Source: Bacteroidia bacterium (GTDB lineage: Bacteria > Bacteroidota > Ignavibacteria > SZUA-365). Taken from it: a stretch of 64,000 nucleotides of DNA. The notes under the pieces were generated by a model. It worked only from the letters and a program-made list of their open reading frames with translations. It searched no databases and was not told the DNA's origin. The position numbers and the translations under genes were made by a program. The stretch's first letter is position 1, and each line of letters opens with the position of its first letter. Below are positions 26,288-35,413 of this stretch, in pieces. The DNA is taken from the NCBI GenBank assembly GCA_027493955.1, contig JAOSJT010000001.1, positions 1,909,131 to 1,973,130 of the forward strand. Direction: 5' to 3'.

Positions 26288-26577
26288 GGCGATTCATGTA
26301 TCGCCATCCGAGCGCGTCCTGAAAACCGAAATTGGGTGATTCATGTATCGCCACGCGAAGGAGATCTAAACAGGATGTGGGCGATTCATGTATCGCCACG
26401 CGAAGGAGATCTGAACAGGATGTGGGCGATTCATGTATCGCCACGCGAAGGAGATCTAAACAGGATGTGGGCGATTCATGTATCGCCACGCGAAGGAGAT
26501 CTGAACAGGATATGGGCGATTCATGTATCGCCATCTGATGGAGGCCCGAATCGGATTTGGGCGATTCATGTATCGCC
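26288..26577. repeat. Array of seven palindromes GGCGATTCATGTATCGCC
   Basis: An 18-bp perfect palindromic hairpin (GGCGAT-TCATGT-ATCGCC) occurs at 26288, 26335 (one base changed), 26380, 26425, 26470, 26515 and 26560. The last six are spaced exactly 45 bp. The intervening 27 bases are nearly identical in the central copies (ACGCGAAGGAGATCT then A/GAACAGGAT) and drift at the ends. The 45-bp unit keeps plus-strand frames open, giving an apparent repeat peptide, but no start signal or family supports a gene. It lies 3' of an IS200/RAYT-like gene. Confidence 0.93.
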
Positions 26578-26797
26578 CACTTGCTCTCCAGGACCCGGAA
26601 ACACCCCCGCCACACCAGGTCCCAGCCTTAAAACCACCACCCAAACCACCACACTCCTCCCTTTCGGACCATCATCCCTCAACAGACGGACCCAAATCCA
26701 GACAAATGCACAGAGCTTCCCCTCTCCGCCTGACGTCCGTCGTCCCGGAGCGCTGTCCCTGTCCCTTGCGATGAAAAAATGTCCTCTTCGCTTCCGC

Positions 26798-27610
26798 TTA
26801 CTCGGATAGAAAGATCCGGGCCGGACCAAGGTTCCGGACCACCGAGCCTCGCCCGCCCGCCATGCCACCGGCGCCTCCCCCACGCGCGACGCCCTTCTTG
26901 GATGCAGTGCGTACCGCCTCATCTCTCCGCGCTCCCGTCAGCAGCAGAACGCGGCCGAGAAGCATCGCCCCTGCGAGCTGACCCGATACCGCGCGCCCCT
27001 TGCTTCCATAGACGGACAGCGCACCCGTACCGCCGAATTCCGATGCCAGAACATCGGCCAAGGTGGAGGCCTGCTTCCCCTTCTTCGTCTGCTGCGCGGG
27101 ATCCACCACCACATGGCTCCACTCCTCCCGCAACTCCGCGTACACGCGGGCCAAGACCACCTCATCCTCCAGAACGCATGATGCGTAACGCCGCGCCCAG
27201 ACTTCGCCGCCGCCTTTGCCGGACAACGCGTTGATGCGATGCGCGCTGTTCATCTTCAGATACCCCATGAACTCCGGCAGTGTCATGATGCGCCGGTAGT
27301 ATATCCATTCGTCGCTGCCCTCCGGCGGCGCTTTCCGGGGATTCCGGACTTCAGTGATCTCCAACGCCAGCTCCACCTCGGAGGGACGAATGCTCAGTTC
27401 ATGAAGCCGGATGCACGGGAAATTCTGCAACGCCTGACCGAGCACATCGAGGAATGCGCGTCCGGCGTCGCTGAGCGTGGTGATGCCGTCCTTCGTCGTT
27501 CCGAGAATTTCGGCATTCTTCCTGGTCTTGAACACGACCAGATGCTTCGACAGCTTCGAATAGTCGTACTCCCGCACACGGCGGGTACTGAGTTCTTTAA
27601 GTCGTTTCAC
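26798..27610 (-). CDS. IS200/RAYT-like Y1 transposase homologue lacking the HUH motif
   Basis: The start is a GTG at 27610 with GGGAG six bases upstream (270 residues); a longer frame exists without such support. The order of blocks matches the Y1/IS200 fold. SKHLVVFKTR corresponds to the first strand, usually yHvvf. LHELSIRPSEVELALEI falls where the family has the MPxHVH catalytic strand. LPEFMGYLKMNSAHRIN corresponds to the LK..sar helix, EVWARRYASCVL to the WargY block, and ARVYAELREEW is where the nucleophilic Tyr is expected. The HxH pair is E78-V-E80 here, so metal-dependent nicking should be lost. The tail is basic and glycine-rich. It is probably a domesticated or decayed DNA-binding relative. 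It adjoins a palindrome array, as RAYT genes adjoin REPs. Confidence 0.7.
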   Translation of the reverse strand: MKRLKELSTRRVREYDYSKLSKHLVVFKTRKNAEILGTTKDGITTLSDAGRAFLDVLGQALQNFPCIRLHELSIRPSEVELALEITEVRNPRKAPPEGSDEWIYYRRIMTLPEFMGYLKMNSAHRINALSGKGGGEVWARRYASCVLEDEVVLARVYAELREEWSHVVVDPAQQTKKGKQASTLADVLASEFGGTGALSVYGSKGRAVSGQLAGAMLLGRVLLLTGARRDEAVRTASKKGVARGGGAGGMAGGRGSVVRNLGPARIFLSE

Positions 27611-27820
27611 AAAATGCTCCCTAAGCAGTGAAAAGAACGAACTTAAAGATAGGCACCCGTTCGCTGTCTGTTCAATGCAGAAAACCGCCGCTGCTCGTGA
27701 GCGTACCATACGATCAGGCACCCGACATCCGTACAGGAATTGCCCTTCGTCAAGTCTGTATGCTGTCATGCGACGGTCGTGTGCCGGCGGTCGCCGGAGT
27801 ACCCGCAGGACAGTGCTCCG

Positions 27821-28120
27821 TCAGAGTTCTATGGTGAAAATTTCCCGCTTCCCATCTTCGAGGAAGGGCAGGAAATTCTTGTACCATTCCTGCCACTTGG
27901 CGGTCGCCATCTCGCTATGGCTCATGCTTTCCCATGCGGCAAGATTCTCGAACGTGGATTCGAGGACAAGGGTATAGTACGGACCCGTAACGTCTGTGAG
28001 TACACGCATGGGGAATTCTTCACCCGACTCGGTCAGATCCGACGAGAACGCTTTCAGCGACGCCAGGGCGCCTTTCATCTGTCCAAAACGAATACGAAAT
28101 ATATCACGAACAAGTATCAT
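27821..28120 (-). CDS. NIPSNAP-like dimeric alpha/beta-barrel protein
   Basis: The 99-residue protein has the ferredoxin-like dimeric-barrel pattern: strand FRIRFGQMKGAL, a helix, then YYTLVLESTFENLAAWESM, SEMATAKWQEWYKNF and a closing strand KREIFTIEL. The size fits a single NIPSNAP/antibiotic-biosynthesis-monooxygenase-type domain. There is no signal peptide. Such small domains may be oxygenases or ligand binders, and the catalytic role here cannot be read. It stands alone between two gaps of 210 and 412 bp. Confidence 0.65.
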   Translation of the reverse strand: MILVRDIFRIRFGQMKGALASLKAFSSDLTESGEEFPMRVLTDVTGPYYTLVLESTFENLAAWESMSHSEMATAKWQEWYKNFLPFLEDGKREIFTIEL

Positions 28121-28532
28121 GATCAGGCCCTTTCATGGTGGTTAGTGCAGGAATGATGTTGCGCCGGAATATAGGATATTCGCTATCCGATTTCAAGCCC
28201 AATCAACGAATACTGCCTTGCAAGAACAGTGCCTTGCAAGGGCGGGATATGAGGTCGCACGCAGTCGGCACGCTTGAATCAGGGGCAATCGAATCCCAAT
28301 GCGACCGCGATGTCGCGCGGATCGCCGCTTGGACGAGTGGAAAGCGCAGCATTGTCGCGAGATGGATGCAGCAGCTACCGCGAGCATCGTGCCGATCCAC
28401 ACCCATCCGCGTACGGACTCGTACGCGGAAAGGCGCGGATTCACGGATTACCCGGACAGAGAGCGGAGCGAAAGGATTGCCGGTCGCGACCTAATGCCGT
28501 TGCGGACGAGCCACTCGACCGTCGTGCGCCAA
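28121..28532. other. Intergenic stretch without recognisable features
   Basis: This stretch is 412 bp long. A short direct repeat (CCTTGCAAG twice near 28213-28240) is the only structure seen. No credible reading frame or terminator was found. Confidence 0.5.
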
Positions 28533-29111
28533 TCACAATTTGACGACAAGCGTCATGAAGCCCTCTCCGGTACCGGCCCTGATGGAGCGATTGCCATGTT
28601 CTCCCGAAAGGATTGAAACGGAGATACCGTACTCTGCAAGGAGTGACAACTGTTCATGAAAGGAATATGCGACACCGATCTTCCCGCTGATGCCGGCGGT
28701 ATAGTACTTCGACGAACTGCTGTTGCTGTTGTACTGGTAGCCGATGCCCAGCCCCGGACTTGCGAAGAAGGAGATTTCCTCCCAGGACTTGAGCTTGTAG
28801 ACCGGGGATACGGACAGGGAAATTCTGTGAGAGTTCTGGATCGACGCGAAATATCCGGTCGTCTCTTGGTACTCAATCGTGCCGGTCAGCGACAGCCGCC
28901 ACAGCGTGGTTGGCGAAGTCAGGAAACCGAGCCCGATTCCTCCGCCGTAGGCCGAGGCTGTCAGATTCGATATGCTGAAAAGCATGCAGGTCGAGTTCCC
29001 GCTTTCCCAGAATTGAGCGGCGGGACTTTTATCCTGCGCCCGCGCCAGTGTGGAAAGAAAAACGACAATCAACGCTGTCATGCCGCCCTTGAGCATCCTG
29101 CTTGCACGCAT
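28533..29111 (-). CDS. Outer-membrane beta-barrel protein
   Basis: The 192-residue protein starts at 29111, with a strong AAGGAGG (29116-29122) upstream. The signal peptide (GGMTALIVVFLSTLARA) is followed by a run of amphipathic strands (GGGIGLGFLTSPTTLWRLSLTG, ISFFASPGLGIGYQYN, GKIGVAYSFHEQLSLLAEYG). It closes with FMTLVVKL, consistent with an OmpA/OprF-like or PorT-like eight-stranded barrel. A Ser/Asn-rich loop (YNSNSSSSKYY) is probably surface exposed. Function unknown. Confidence 0.75.
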   Translation of the reverse strand: MRASRMLKGGMTALIVVFLSTLARAQDKSPAAQFWESGNSTCMLFSISNLTASAYGGGIGLGFLTSPTTLWRLSLTGTIEYQETTGYFASIQNSHRISLSVSPVYKLKSWEEISFFASPGLGIGYQYNSNSSSSKYYTAGISGKIGVAYSFHEQLSLLAEYGISVSILSGEHGNRSIRAGTGEGFMTLVVKL

Positions 29112-29316
29112 ACTGCCTCCTTCTGAAGTGATGGGAACAACGCCCCTCCCGGAGCCGAGCTGCTGCAAGTTTACGAAAGTCGGCGTAAAAAGTCAATCTG
29201 CTCTGATAAAATACTTTTTCGCCGTAATACCGGCGCACACCCTGCGCGGATGCACAGTAACCTCCCCAGTCACGGCGAGGGATGCGCGGTCCGCCAACCG
29301 CATGCGAGCACCGTCC

Positions 29317-31395
29317 TCAATGCACGAGGACGCGCCGCAGCGCCTGCTCTCCGCCCGACCGCAAGCGGAGATAATACACACCGGAGGACATCCCCCGTGT
29401 GTCGATAGTCATCGTCTGTCTGCCGGAAGTGCGCATCTCGTCCGTATGCGTGCGGATCGTGCGCCCGAGTACATCCAATACTTCGGCATGGACCGTCCCG
29501 CTTTGCGGGCCGCTCCACTCTACGCTGAAGGTAGATCCGGCCGGAGATGGCCAGGTGCCGTGTATCCGCAGCTGCGCCGGTTGTGCCGCGGGGAAATCCG
29601 CCGTGGTAATCGACGTCAGATCGAGCGAGAACAATCCCGGCAGGCTGCACGCGCCCAGGTACAGCCGCCCGTTTATCTCCTTCAGTTCGGCACGGCAGAC
29701 GGTGGGATCCACAAAACTGGCCGGTGGAATTCCCTGGCTGTACGGTTCATACGAAGCGAAATCCGGAGAGAGGCGAATAACTCTGTCGTCGCGTGTGAGA
29801 GCGAACACACCAGCCCCCGTGGCCGCGACTGCGAACGCAGGTTTGCCGTATACCGTGCGCCACTTCGAGAGCGAGGGATCAAACGTGTGCACGCCGTTCT
29901 GCGCCGCAGCGATGAGGAGTCCGTTTGCGAAAGCCAGACGGTAAATGTACGTCGGAAAGCCACCGCTGGTCTCCAGATCCCAGGTAGCGCCGTGGTCGCG
30001 GGAGATGAATAAGCCCATGGGATGCCCGGCATAGAGCGCGTCCCCGACATCGAGAAAATCGAAACACTGCCAGAAATCCCAGATGCGTACATGCTCCCAA
30101 TCGCCTGTGCCGGTCTTCGAGCGCGCAATGCCGAAGCCGTTGATGCTCACGATAAGGTATTCGCCGCTGCGAACCAGCACGCCAAGCATCTCGTGGCTTT
30201 CCCAACCCGCGCTGTTGCGCTCCCAACTCCGTCCGAGATCGGACGACATGAGCAGCGCGCCGGTGTTGGAGAGATATAACCGTCCCCGATCAAAAAGAAA
30301 ACCCATGGGTGTCTCGTCAACTGGATAGTGTCGCATATCCCAGGTGCCAGACTGTGCGTCGCGCATATATATTTGATTATCCTTCAGGCTGTGCGCAAGC
30401 AGCCCTTCCGCTGTAGAAACGACATTTGCCACACCGATAGGAAACACGCCATGCGAGACGTACGTCCATTCCCCGCCGCCGATGCTCTGCCACAGTCCCA
30501 GATTGGCGACACCAGCGAGCAGAGTATCGCCTGAAGCCTCGATGGAAAGTACCGCGCGGGCGTAGGGCGTGATCGCGGAGGCCCGCGTCCAATGTACCCC
30601 GTCGTCGTCCGAATGGAACACACCAGTGCCGGTGGCCACACTCCACCTGCCGTTCGACCAGGTGATGTCATTGACGTTCTGCCCCGCCAACATGGTGGCG
30701 TGCCACGAAAAACCGCTGTCCACAGACCGATAGATCACGGCGGTGGGTGCGGACACACCGCTGCCGCTCTGTGTGCTCAGCAGTACAGTCCCTTGCGGCG
30801 CCGCGTGCAAACGGAGCGGCTTGAGCGACAGTCCTTCGTAGCGCTGCCAGGTCGATCCATGGTCACTGCTCCGTTGCACACCGCCGGCGTCGCCCGCAAG
30901 CAACCACGCTCCGAGCGAGACCATCGTCCGCGGAATAACGGTGCCGGACATCTTTGACCACCCTTCCCCGTTGTTCGTTGAGCGGTACAGATACGAGTAA
31001 TTCGCCGCAAAAAGGTCGCCACCGTGTCGGATTATGGTCCTGATGTCGCTGGCGTCCTCCCAGTCCACCCGTCTGGTACGCCAGCGCACTCCACCGTCGT
31101 CGCTGAGAAAGACGCGCCCATCTCCGCCGACAAGCAACCTGCCATCGGTTTCAAAAAGTCCGTTCGCGACGGCGTCTCCATCGGGGATGTCGCTTCGCAC
31201 CCATTGACGGGCGTCATGCGAACCAAGCAGGACGAACGTTCTCCGGGACGGAAGAGCGACAAAGCCGTTCGCACTTTTCATGATCTCAACGATGGATCCG
31301 CCGTACGGACCACCTTCATCCACCCACAGCGGTTGCGCGTCGAGTAATACGGGGAACAGGAGCATCGGCAGGAAAGTCAGTCTCACCAGCATCAT
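29317..31395 (-). CDS. T9SS-secreted BNR/propeller-type protein
   Basis: The protein has 692 residues. GGAGGT lies four bases before the first of two adjacent ATGs and seven before the second (31392), which may be the true start. The signal peptide is MLVRLTFLPMLLFPVLLDA. The body has many Asp-box-like repeats of the sialidase/PSII-stability type (VFLSDDGGVRW, LYRSTNNGEGWSKM, VQRSSDHGSTW, IYRSVDSGFSWHA, LMSSDLGRSW, LFISRDHGATW), consistent with one or two beta-propellers. The last ~85 residues are a T9SS type A domain (VLDVLGRTI, MSSGVYYLRL). The start PLWVDEGGPYGG suggests no enzymatic domain. It is probably a surface or secreted scaffold protein. Confidence 0.85.
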   Translation of the reverse strand: MMLVRLTFLPMLLFPVLLDAQPLWVDEGGPYGGSIVEIMKSANGFVALPSRRTFVLLGSHDARQWVRSDIPDGDAVANGLFETDGRLLVGGDGRVFLSDDGGVRWRTRRVDWEDASDIRTIIRHGGDLFAANYSYLYRSTNNGEGWSKMSGTVIPRTMVSLGAWLLAGDAGGVQRSSDHGSTWQRYEGLSLKPLRLHAAPQGTVLLSTQSGSGVSAPTAVIYRSVDSGFSWHATMLAGQNVNDITWSNGRWSVATGTGVFHSDDDGVHWTRASAITPYARAVLSIEASGDTLLAGVANLGLWQSIGGGEWTYVSHGVFPIGVANVVSTAEGLLAHSLKDNQIYMRDAQSGTWDMRHYPVDETPMGFLFDRGRLYLSNTGALLMSSDLGRSWERNSAGWESHEMLGVLVRSGEYLIVSINGFGIARSKTGTGDWEHVRIWDFWQCFDFLDVGDALYAGHPMGLFISRDHGATWDLETSGGFPTYIYRLAFANGLLIAAAQNGVHTFDPSLSKWRTVYGKPAFAVAATGAGVFALTRDDRVIRLSPDFASYEPYSQGIPPASFVDPTVCRAELKEINGRLYLGACSLPGLFSLDLTSITTADFPAAQPAQLRIHGTWPSPAGSTFSVEWSGPQSGTVHAEVLDVLGRTIRTHTDEMRTSGRQTMTIDTRGMSSGVYYLRLRSGGEQALRRVLVH

Positions 31396-31492
31396 GCGTA
31401 CCTCCAATTGCAATGGCGAATGCAGGAGCGAATTCCGAAATATCCCTATCCCCGGACTAAAGCGCAATGCAAAAAAAAGCGTAGAGTGTAGT

Positions 31493-31685
<193 letters not shown>

Positions 31686-31712
<27 letters not shown>

Positions 31713-32141
31713 CACCGACACGATATCCGGCATGAGGGATTTCCGTCGCAGGGCGTCGCTGCCGAGGAAAACGAGCAGATAGTACACCGCTGCGAGTCCG
31801 ATGCCCAATGTGAAGGCCCACAATTCCTGACGCATTATTCCAGGATCGAAGAGATAGGTACCGGTCAGAATCCCCGCAAGGATGAGCAGCAGCGGAATAC
31901 CGTAGAGTAAACCCGCCGCCGCGAATAGCGATTCTCCCCGGATGCGAATGCGCACTTCGTCTCCGACATGCACACCGAAGGGATCCACGGCCTCGACGTG
32001 GTTCTCGTTCTGATCACCGACGCCGCAGATAATTTTGGCAGTACATTCTTCGCAGTGATCCGAACGCAACACGGCGACGGTGGCGTTACCCTGCCCCGTC
32101 GCCGTCACAATACCATGTTCGTAAATGTCTTCGCCGCGCAT
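31686..32141 (-). CDS. rseC: RseC/MucC-type SoxR-reducing system protein
   Basis: The 151-residue protein has an N-terminal cytoplasmic region with Cys residues (SDHCEECTAKIICG) and the OB-like segment VGDEVRIRIRGESLF. Two membrane helices follow (GLLYGIPLLLILAGILTGTYL and LWAFTLGIGLAAVYYLLVFL). This is the RseC family, which accompanies Rnf/Rsx in SoxR reduction or sigma-E control. It follows rnfB by 7 bp and closes the Rnf operon. Its last residues (ESGEQRA) are encoded by the heptad repeat, so the C-terminus may vary with repeat number. No SoxR is in the window. Confidence 0.9.
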
Positions 32142-32148
32142 GGCCGCG

Positions 32149-33003
32149 TCAGTTCGCCTGTTCCGGCGTAGTCTCGGTCAGCCCGGCCTGATGTTGCGCG
32201 AACGCGTCTTTCAGATAGCAGATCGCGCTGGTCTTGCACTTGTCGAAGGGAATTTTGTCGGGATCGAAATTGTCCCAGTTGATCACGGCCAGACCATCCT
32301 GCATCACGATACCGCCGTCGGATTTACGCGCGCAGATGCCGCAGCCGATGCAGGCCACATCGCACACCGCCTGCGCGGTCTTCGGATCGTAGTGATTCTT
32401 GCAGAACACGAACACTTCCCGGTCAATCGGGTGCATCTCGATGATATTGCGCGGACAGACCTTGGCGCACATGCCACAGCCGGTACACAACGCGTCAATG
32501 ACGATGGGTAAACCGTTCTCGTTGAGATGAATGGCGTTAAAGGTGCACGCGTCCACACAGTCGCCGCCGCCCATGCAGCCGTACTGGCAGAGCTTCGTGC
32601 CACCGCTGACGAGATCCATGGTCGCACAGCTCTGCGGGCCGCGGTACTCCACCATTTTTTTCGCGGCTTCGATATTGCCACCGCGGCAGAGCACGCGGGC
32701 GACGATTTTCACTGCCGCGCCCGCTTCGACACCCATGACGGTGGCAATGGCATTGGCCACGTCCTGCCCGCCGACGGGACAACCATTGACGGCTGCGGTG
32801 CCTTCTACGATATTGACGGCAAAGTCGTAACAGCCGGCCTTGCCGCAGGCGCCGCAGTTGGCGCCGGGAAGTACGTCGTTGACCTCGCCGATGAGCGGGT
32901 TTTCCTCAACCCGGAGTTTTTTATCCGCTATAGCGAGCGCCCCGGCGAAAAAGAAACCCAGGCCGCCCATTGTTGCTACTGCGATCAGGAGATTGACATC
33001 CAT
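32149..33003 (-). CDS. rnfB: Rnf complex ferredoxin-like subunit RnfB
   Basis: The 284-residue protein starts with a membrane anchor (LLIAVATMGGLGFFFAGALA). A four-Cys FeS domain comes next (GANCGACGKAGC and GCPVGG), then further Cys motifs (CATMD, CQYGCMGGGDCVDAC, CTGCGMCAKVCP, CDVACIGCGICAR). These should hold several 4Fe-4S clusters, as in the long RnfB of Bacteroidota and clostridia. RnfB takes electrons from ferredoxin at the cytoplasmic face. GAGG lies six bases before the ATG. It is separated from rnfC-D-G-E-A by the NusG-II protein and apbE but is in the same tight run (3 bp after apbE). Confidence 0.96.
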   Translation of the reverse strand: MDVNLLIAVATMGGLGFFFAGALAIADKKLRVEENPLIGEVNDVLPGANCGACGKAGCYDFAVNIVEGTAAVNGCPVGGQDVANAIATVMGVEAGAAVKIVARVLCRGGNIEAAKKMVEYRGPQSCATMDLVSGGTKLCQYGCMGGGDCVDACTFNAIHLNENGLPIVIDALCTGCGMCAKVCPRNIIEMHPIDREVFVFCKNHYDPKTAQAVCDVACIGCGICARKSDGGIVMQDGLAVINWDNFDPDKIPFDKCKTSAICYLKDAFAQHQAGLTETTPEQAN

Positions 33004-33006
33004 GTG

Positions 33007-34035
33007 CTACCTCGAACTATGCTTGTCGAATCCGGGCGTCGTATACACAGCGCCCCGGTCGTCGATGATCATTCCGTCAATATGTTTCTGTTGTGTCAAA
33101 AATTCCATGCCTTTCGCCGGCCCCATCACAAACACCGCGGTCGCAAGTGCGTCAGCGGTTGTGTTGTCCGGTGCGAGAACGGTCACGCTGCGACAACCGC
33201 TCGCAGGTTTGCCCGAGGCAGGATCGAAAATGTGGTGATAACGCTTGCCGTCTTCCTCGAAAAACTGCTCATAGTCTCCGGAGGTGGCAATGGATCGCGA
33301 GTCGATTCTCACGCTTGCCGCGAGACGACGCTCTTCCCGGGGGTGCTGCACGCCGATAGTCCATGTACCTCCGACCGAACGAATTTCCCCGCCGGCATTG
33401 ACCAGCCCTTCGCGTACGTCATGCGCTGCGAGCACCGCCACGGCTCTGTCCACGGCGTAGCCCTTCGCGATGGCACCGAAGTTCAGCGCCGCTCCCCCGT
33501 TCAGACGCACACGCGCGCTGTCGAGAATTTCTACATGACGCCATCCGCTGCGGGACAGAGCTTCTGTCAGGCGCTGGGCATCCGGTATTGCGGGCGCGTC
33601 ATCGTCGAAGCCCCAGACCTGCACCAGCGGCTCGATCGCGACATCGAAGGCGCCCCCGGTGTTGCGATACAACGTATCGCAACGACGGAGCAAAGCATAC
33701 ACCTCGTCAGGGAGCGTCACCACGTCGCCGCCGGAACGATTTGCTCTCCACACCGGGCTGTTACGCAGGTAGGTGGAAAACAGTGTGTCAACGCGCCGGA
33801 CCTCTGCGAATGCCGCCGTCATGGCCCGGTCCGCAGCTTCGACATCCATACCGCGTATCTGCATTTCGATAACGGTACCCATGGCGATTTGTGTGCGGAC
33901 GCGTTCCTCATCGGCCGGGCCGCCCCATTCGCGGACAACGATAAAACTGATGATGAACACCACGACGAGATACGCCGCAAGCATGATTGCCCGACGGGTG
34001 GTGCTTCGGCGTGGTTGCATCACTTCCTTGCCCAT
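33007..34035 (-). CDS. apbE: FAD:protein FMN transferase
   Basis: The 342-residue protein has one N-terminal membrane anchor (AAYLVVVFIISFIVV) and then the ApbE domain: GTVIEMQI, GAIAKGYAVDRAV, NAGGEIRSVG, ATSGDYEQFF, HHIFDPASGKPA and DALATAVFVMG. The metal and FAD-binding residues look complete. It transfers FMN from FAD to a Ser/Thr of target proteins outside the cytoplasm. The targets are probably RnfG (TITGATISS) and RnfD (SKATPLA) of the same operon. It lies 3 bp from rnfB and 21 bp from the NusG-II protein. Confidence 0.96.
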   Translation of the reverse strand: MGKEVMQPRRSTTRRAIMLAAYLVVVFIISFIVVREWGGPADEERVRTQIAMGTVIEMQIRGMDVEAADRAMTAAFAEVRRVDTLFSTYLRNSPVWRANRSGGDVVTLPDEVYALLRRCDTLYRNTGGAFDVAIEPLVQVWGFDDDAPAIPDAQRLTEALSRSGWRHVEILDSARVRLNGGAALNFGAIAKGYAVDRAVAVLAAHDVREGLVNAGGEIRSVGGTWTIGVQHPREERRLAASVRIDSRSIATSGDYEQFFEEDGKRYHHIFDPASGKPASGCRSVTVLAPDNTTADALATAVFVMGPAKGMEFLTQQKHIDGMIIDDRGAVYTTPGFDKHSSR

Positions 34036-34056
34036 GCGGTGCTCACCGTGCCTTTC

Positions 34057-34803
34057 TCAGGCCTTCTCCACGCGCAACAGAATCCGGTTCGGCGCGCAGG
34101 CAATGACGTCGCCCGAACGGCTGGCGCTGCCGCGACGGCACAAGGCATGCCGGCAGGTGGAGGAATGGACATGCGCTCCGTGTTCACTGATCGTGACACC
34201 AGTGGCACCCTGCGGCCCGCGTACGGTAAGCGTACGATGACGGTTCATGGTGATTTTGTCCACCAGACCCTGTTCGTTTTCTATCACGAGCACCTGTCCG
34301 CCCGAAAGCAACCCGGCCAGCGGAGCGGATTCCGTATATTCCGCGGAGATCTGCCACCGAGCGGCGCTGCCATGCAGTTTATCGCGAACCGTCGAAAGAT
34401 TGCTCGTGAAATCACGCTCGGGCGCGTACATGCGTTTGCGATCGTCGAGCACGAGAACGTCCGCCGGTACGGGGTCCGTGAGCGGCTGCATGCGCAACAC
34501 GATGTTGCCTCCGCCAAACAGCGGACCGCTGCTGTGCGACGCACCGCGCATGGCAGACCGGATCACGCCCGTCCAACGCGCATCGGCATGGATGACGGGT
34601 GTGAGCGCGCGCGCATCCTCCGGAAGTTCGGCGAGAAATGCGCGGAGCACATCCGCGGTGAGTTGATCGCTGTCGGGTACGAAGCCGTGCATGGCGAAGC
34701 GTCGCGCAGACGCGTCACGGAACAGACTTCCCGTACCCGCGCCCGCGCCGATGGCGACAGCGGTAAGGCCGGAGAGTTTCAAGAAAGAACGGCGAGAGAT
34801 CAT
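34057..34803 (-). CDS. Tat-exported protein with C-terminal NusG-II domain
   Basis: The 248-residue protein starts at 34803 (AGGAG six bases upstream). A twin-arginine signal (SRRSFLKLSGLTAVAIGAGA) predicts folded export. Residues ~35-170 (for example ALTPVIHADARWTGVIRSAM and NIVLRMQPLTDPV) match nothing I know. The end is a NusG domain II-like module (GVTISEHGAHVHSSTCRHAL, GDVIACAPNRILLRVE) with the conserved Cys pair of this extracytoplasmic version. NusG-II proteins are known near ApbE and flavinylated proteins in other phyla. Its place between rnfA and apbE suggests a periplasmic accessory or electron-transfer role in Rnf flavinylation. Tat export suggests cofactor or disulfide acquisition before export. 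Confidence 0.75.
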   Translation of the reverse strand: MISRRSFLKLSGLTAVAIGAGAGTGSLFRDASARRFAMHGFVPDSDQLTADVLRAFLAELPEDARALTPVIHADARWTGVIRSAMRGASHSSGPLFGGGNIVLRMQPLTDPVPADVLVLDDRKRMYAPERDFTSNLSTVRDKLHGSAARWQISAEYTESAPLAGLLSGGQVLVIENEQGLVDKITMNRHRTLTVRGPQGATGVTISEHGAHVHSSTCRHALCRRGSASRSGDVIACAPNRILLRVEKA

Positions 34804-34831
34804 TATATACTCCTGTAACATTTTTCGCTGT

Positions 34832-35410
34832 TTACACGGTAATCATTCCGGCGAAGCCCATGAAGGCCAGCGCGAGCAGACCCGCGACGAGCAGGGTAAT
34901 CGGAGCACCCCGAAAGGAGGTGGGGACTTCCGCAAGATCGAGTTCCTCACGTATCCCGGCCATGATACTGATGGCCAGCGTGAAGCCCGCGCCGGCTCCT
35001 ATACCGAATACGAGACTTTCGATAAAGCTGTAGTCCTTCAATACCAAAAAGAGCGCAAGCCCGAGTATGGCGCAATTGGTGGTGATCAACGGAAGGAATA
35101 TACCGAGAGCGCGATACAACGGCTGACTCACCTTCTTGATCACCATTTCCACGAATTGCACCAGGGAGGCGATGATGAGGATGAAGGAGACATACTGCAA
35201 ATACTCGACCTGAAACGGAACCAGCACAAGATGGTATATCAGCCAACTCACCGTTGCGGTAATCACCATGACGAAGGTCGTGGCGAGCCCCATGGGAAAC
35301 GCGGACGAGAGCTTGTTCGACACCCCGATGAACGGACAGATGCCGAGGAAGTACGCCAACACGAAGTTATTGACCAGCGCGGCGGAAAGAAAGATCAAAA
35401 TGAGTTCCAT
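34832..35410 (-). CDS. rnfA: Rnf complex membrane subunit RnfA
   Basis: The 192-residue protein has six membrane helices and the RnfA/NqrE signatures NNFVLAYFLGICPFIGVS and PLITTNCAILGLALF, whose Cys residues bind an FeS cluster at the RnfA/RnfE interface. The length is typical. It follows rnfE by 3 bp. Confidence 0.97.
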   Translation of the reverse strand: MELILIFLSAALVNNFVLAYFLGICPFIGVSNKLSSAFPMGLATTFVMVITATVSWLIYHLVLVPFQVEYLQYVSFILIIASLVQFVEMVIKKVSQPLYRALGIFLPLITTNCAILGLALFLVLKDYSFIESLVFGIGAGAGFTLAISIMAGIREELDLAEVPTSFRGAPITLLVAGLLALAFMGFAGMITV

Positions 35411-35413
35411 CGT

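Noticed and set aside
26288-26577. Possible CRISPR array
   Set aside because: The linkers between the palindromes are nearly identical to each other, the repeat is only 18 bp and no cas gene is near. It is a tandem palindrome array.
26129-26809. Plus-strand 226-residue frame through the palindrome array
   Set aside because: The frame stays open only because the unit is 45 bp. The flanks have no protein character, and other frames through the array are open as well.
32527-34818. 763-residue plus-strand frame
   Set aside because: It lies antisense to rnfB, apbE and the NusG-II gene, all well supported. Long antisense frames are common at this base composition.
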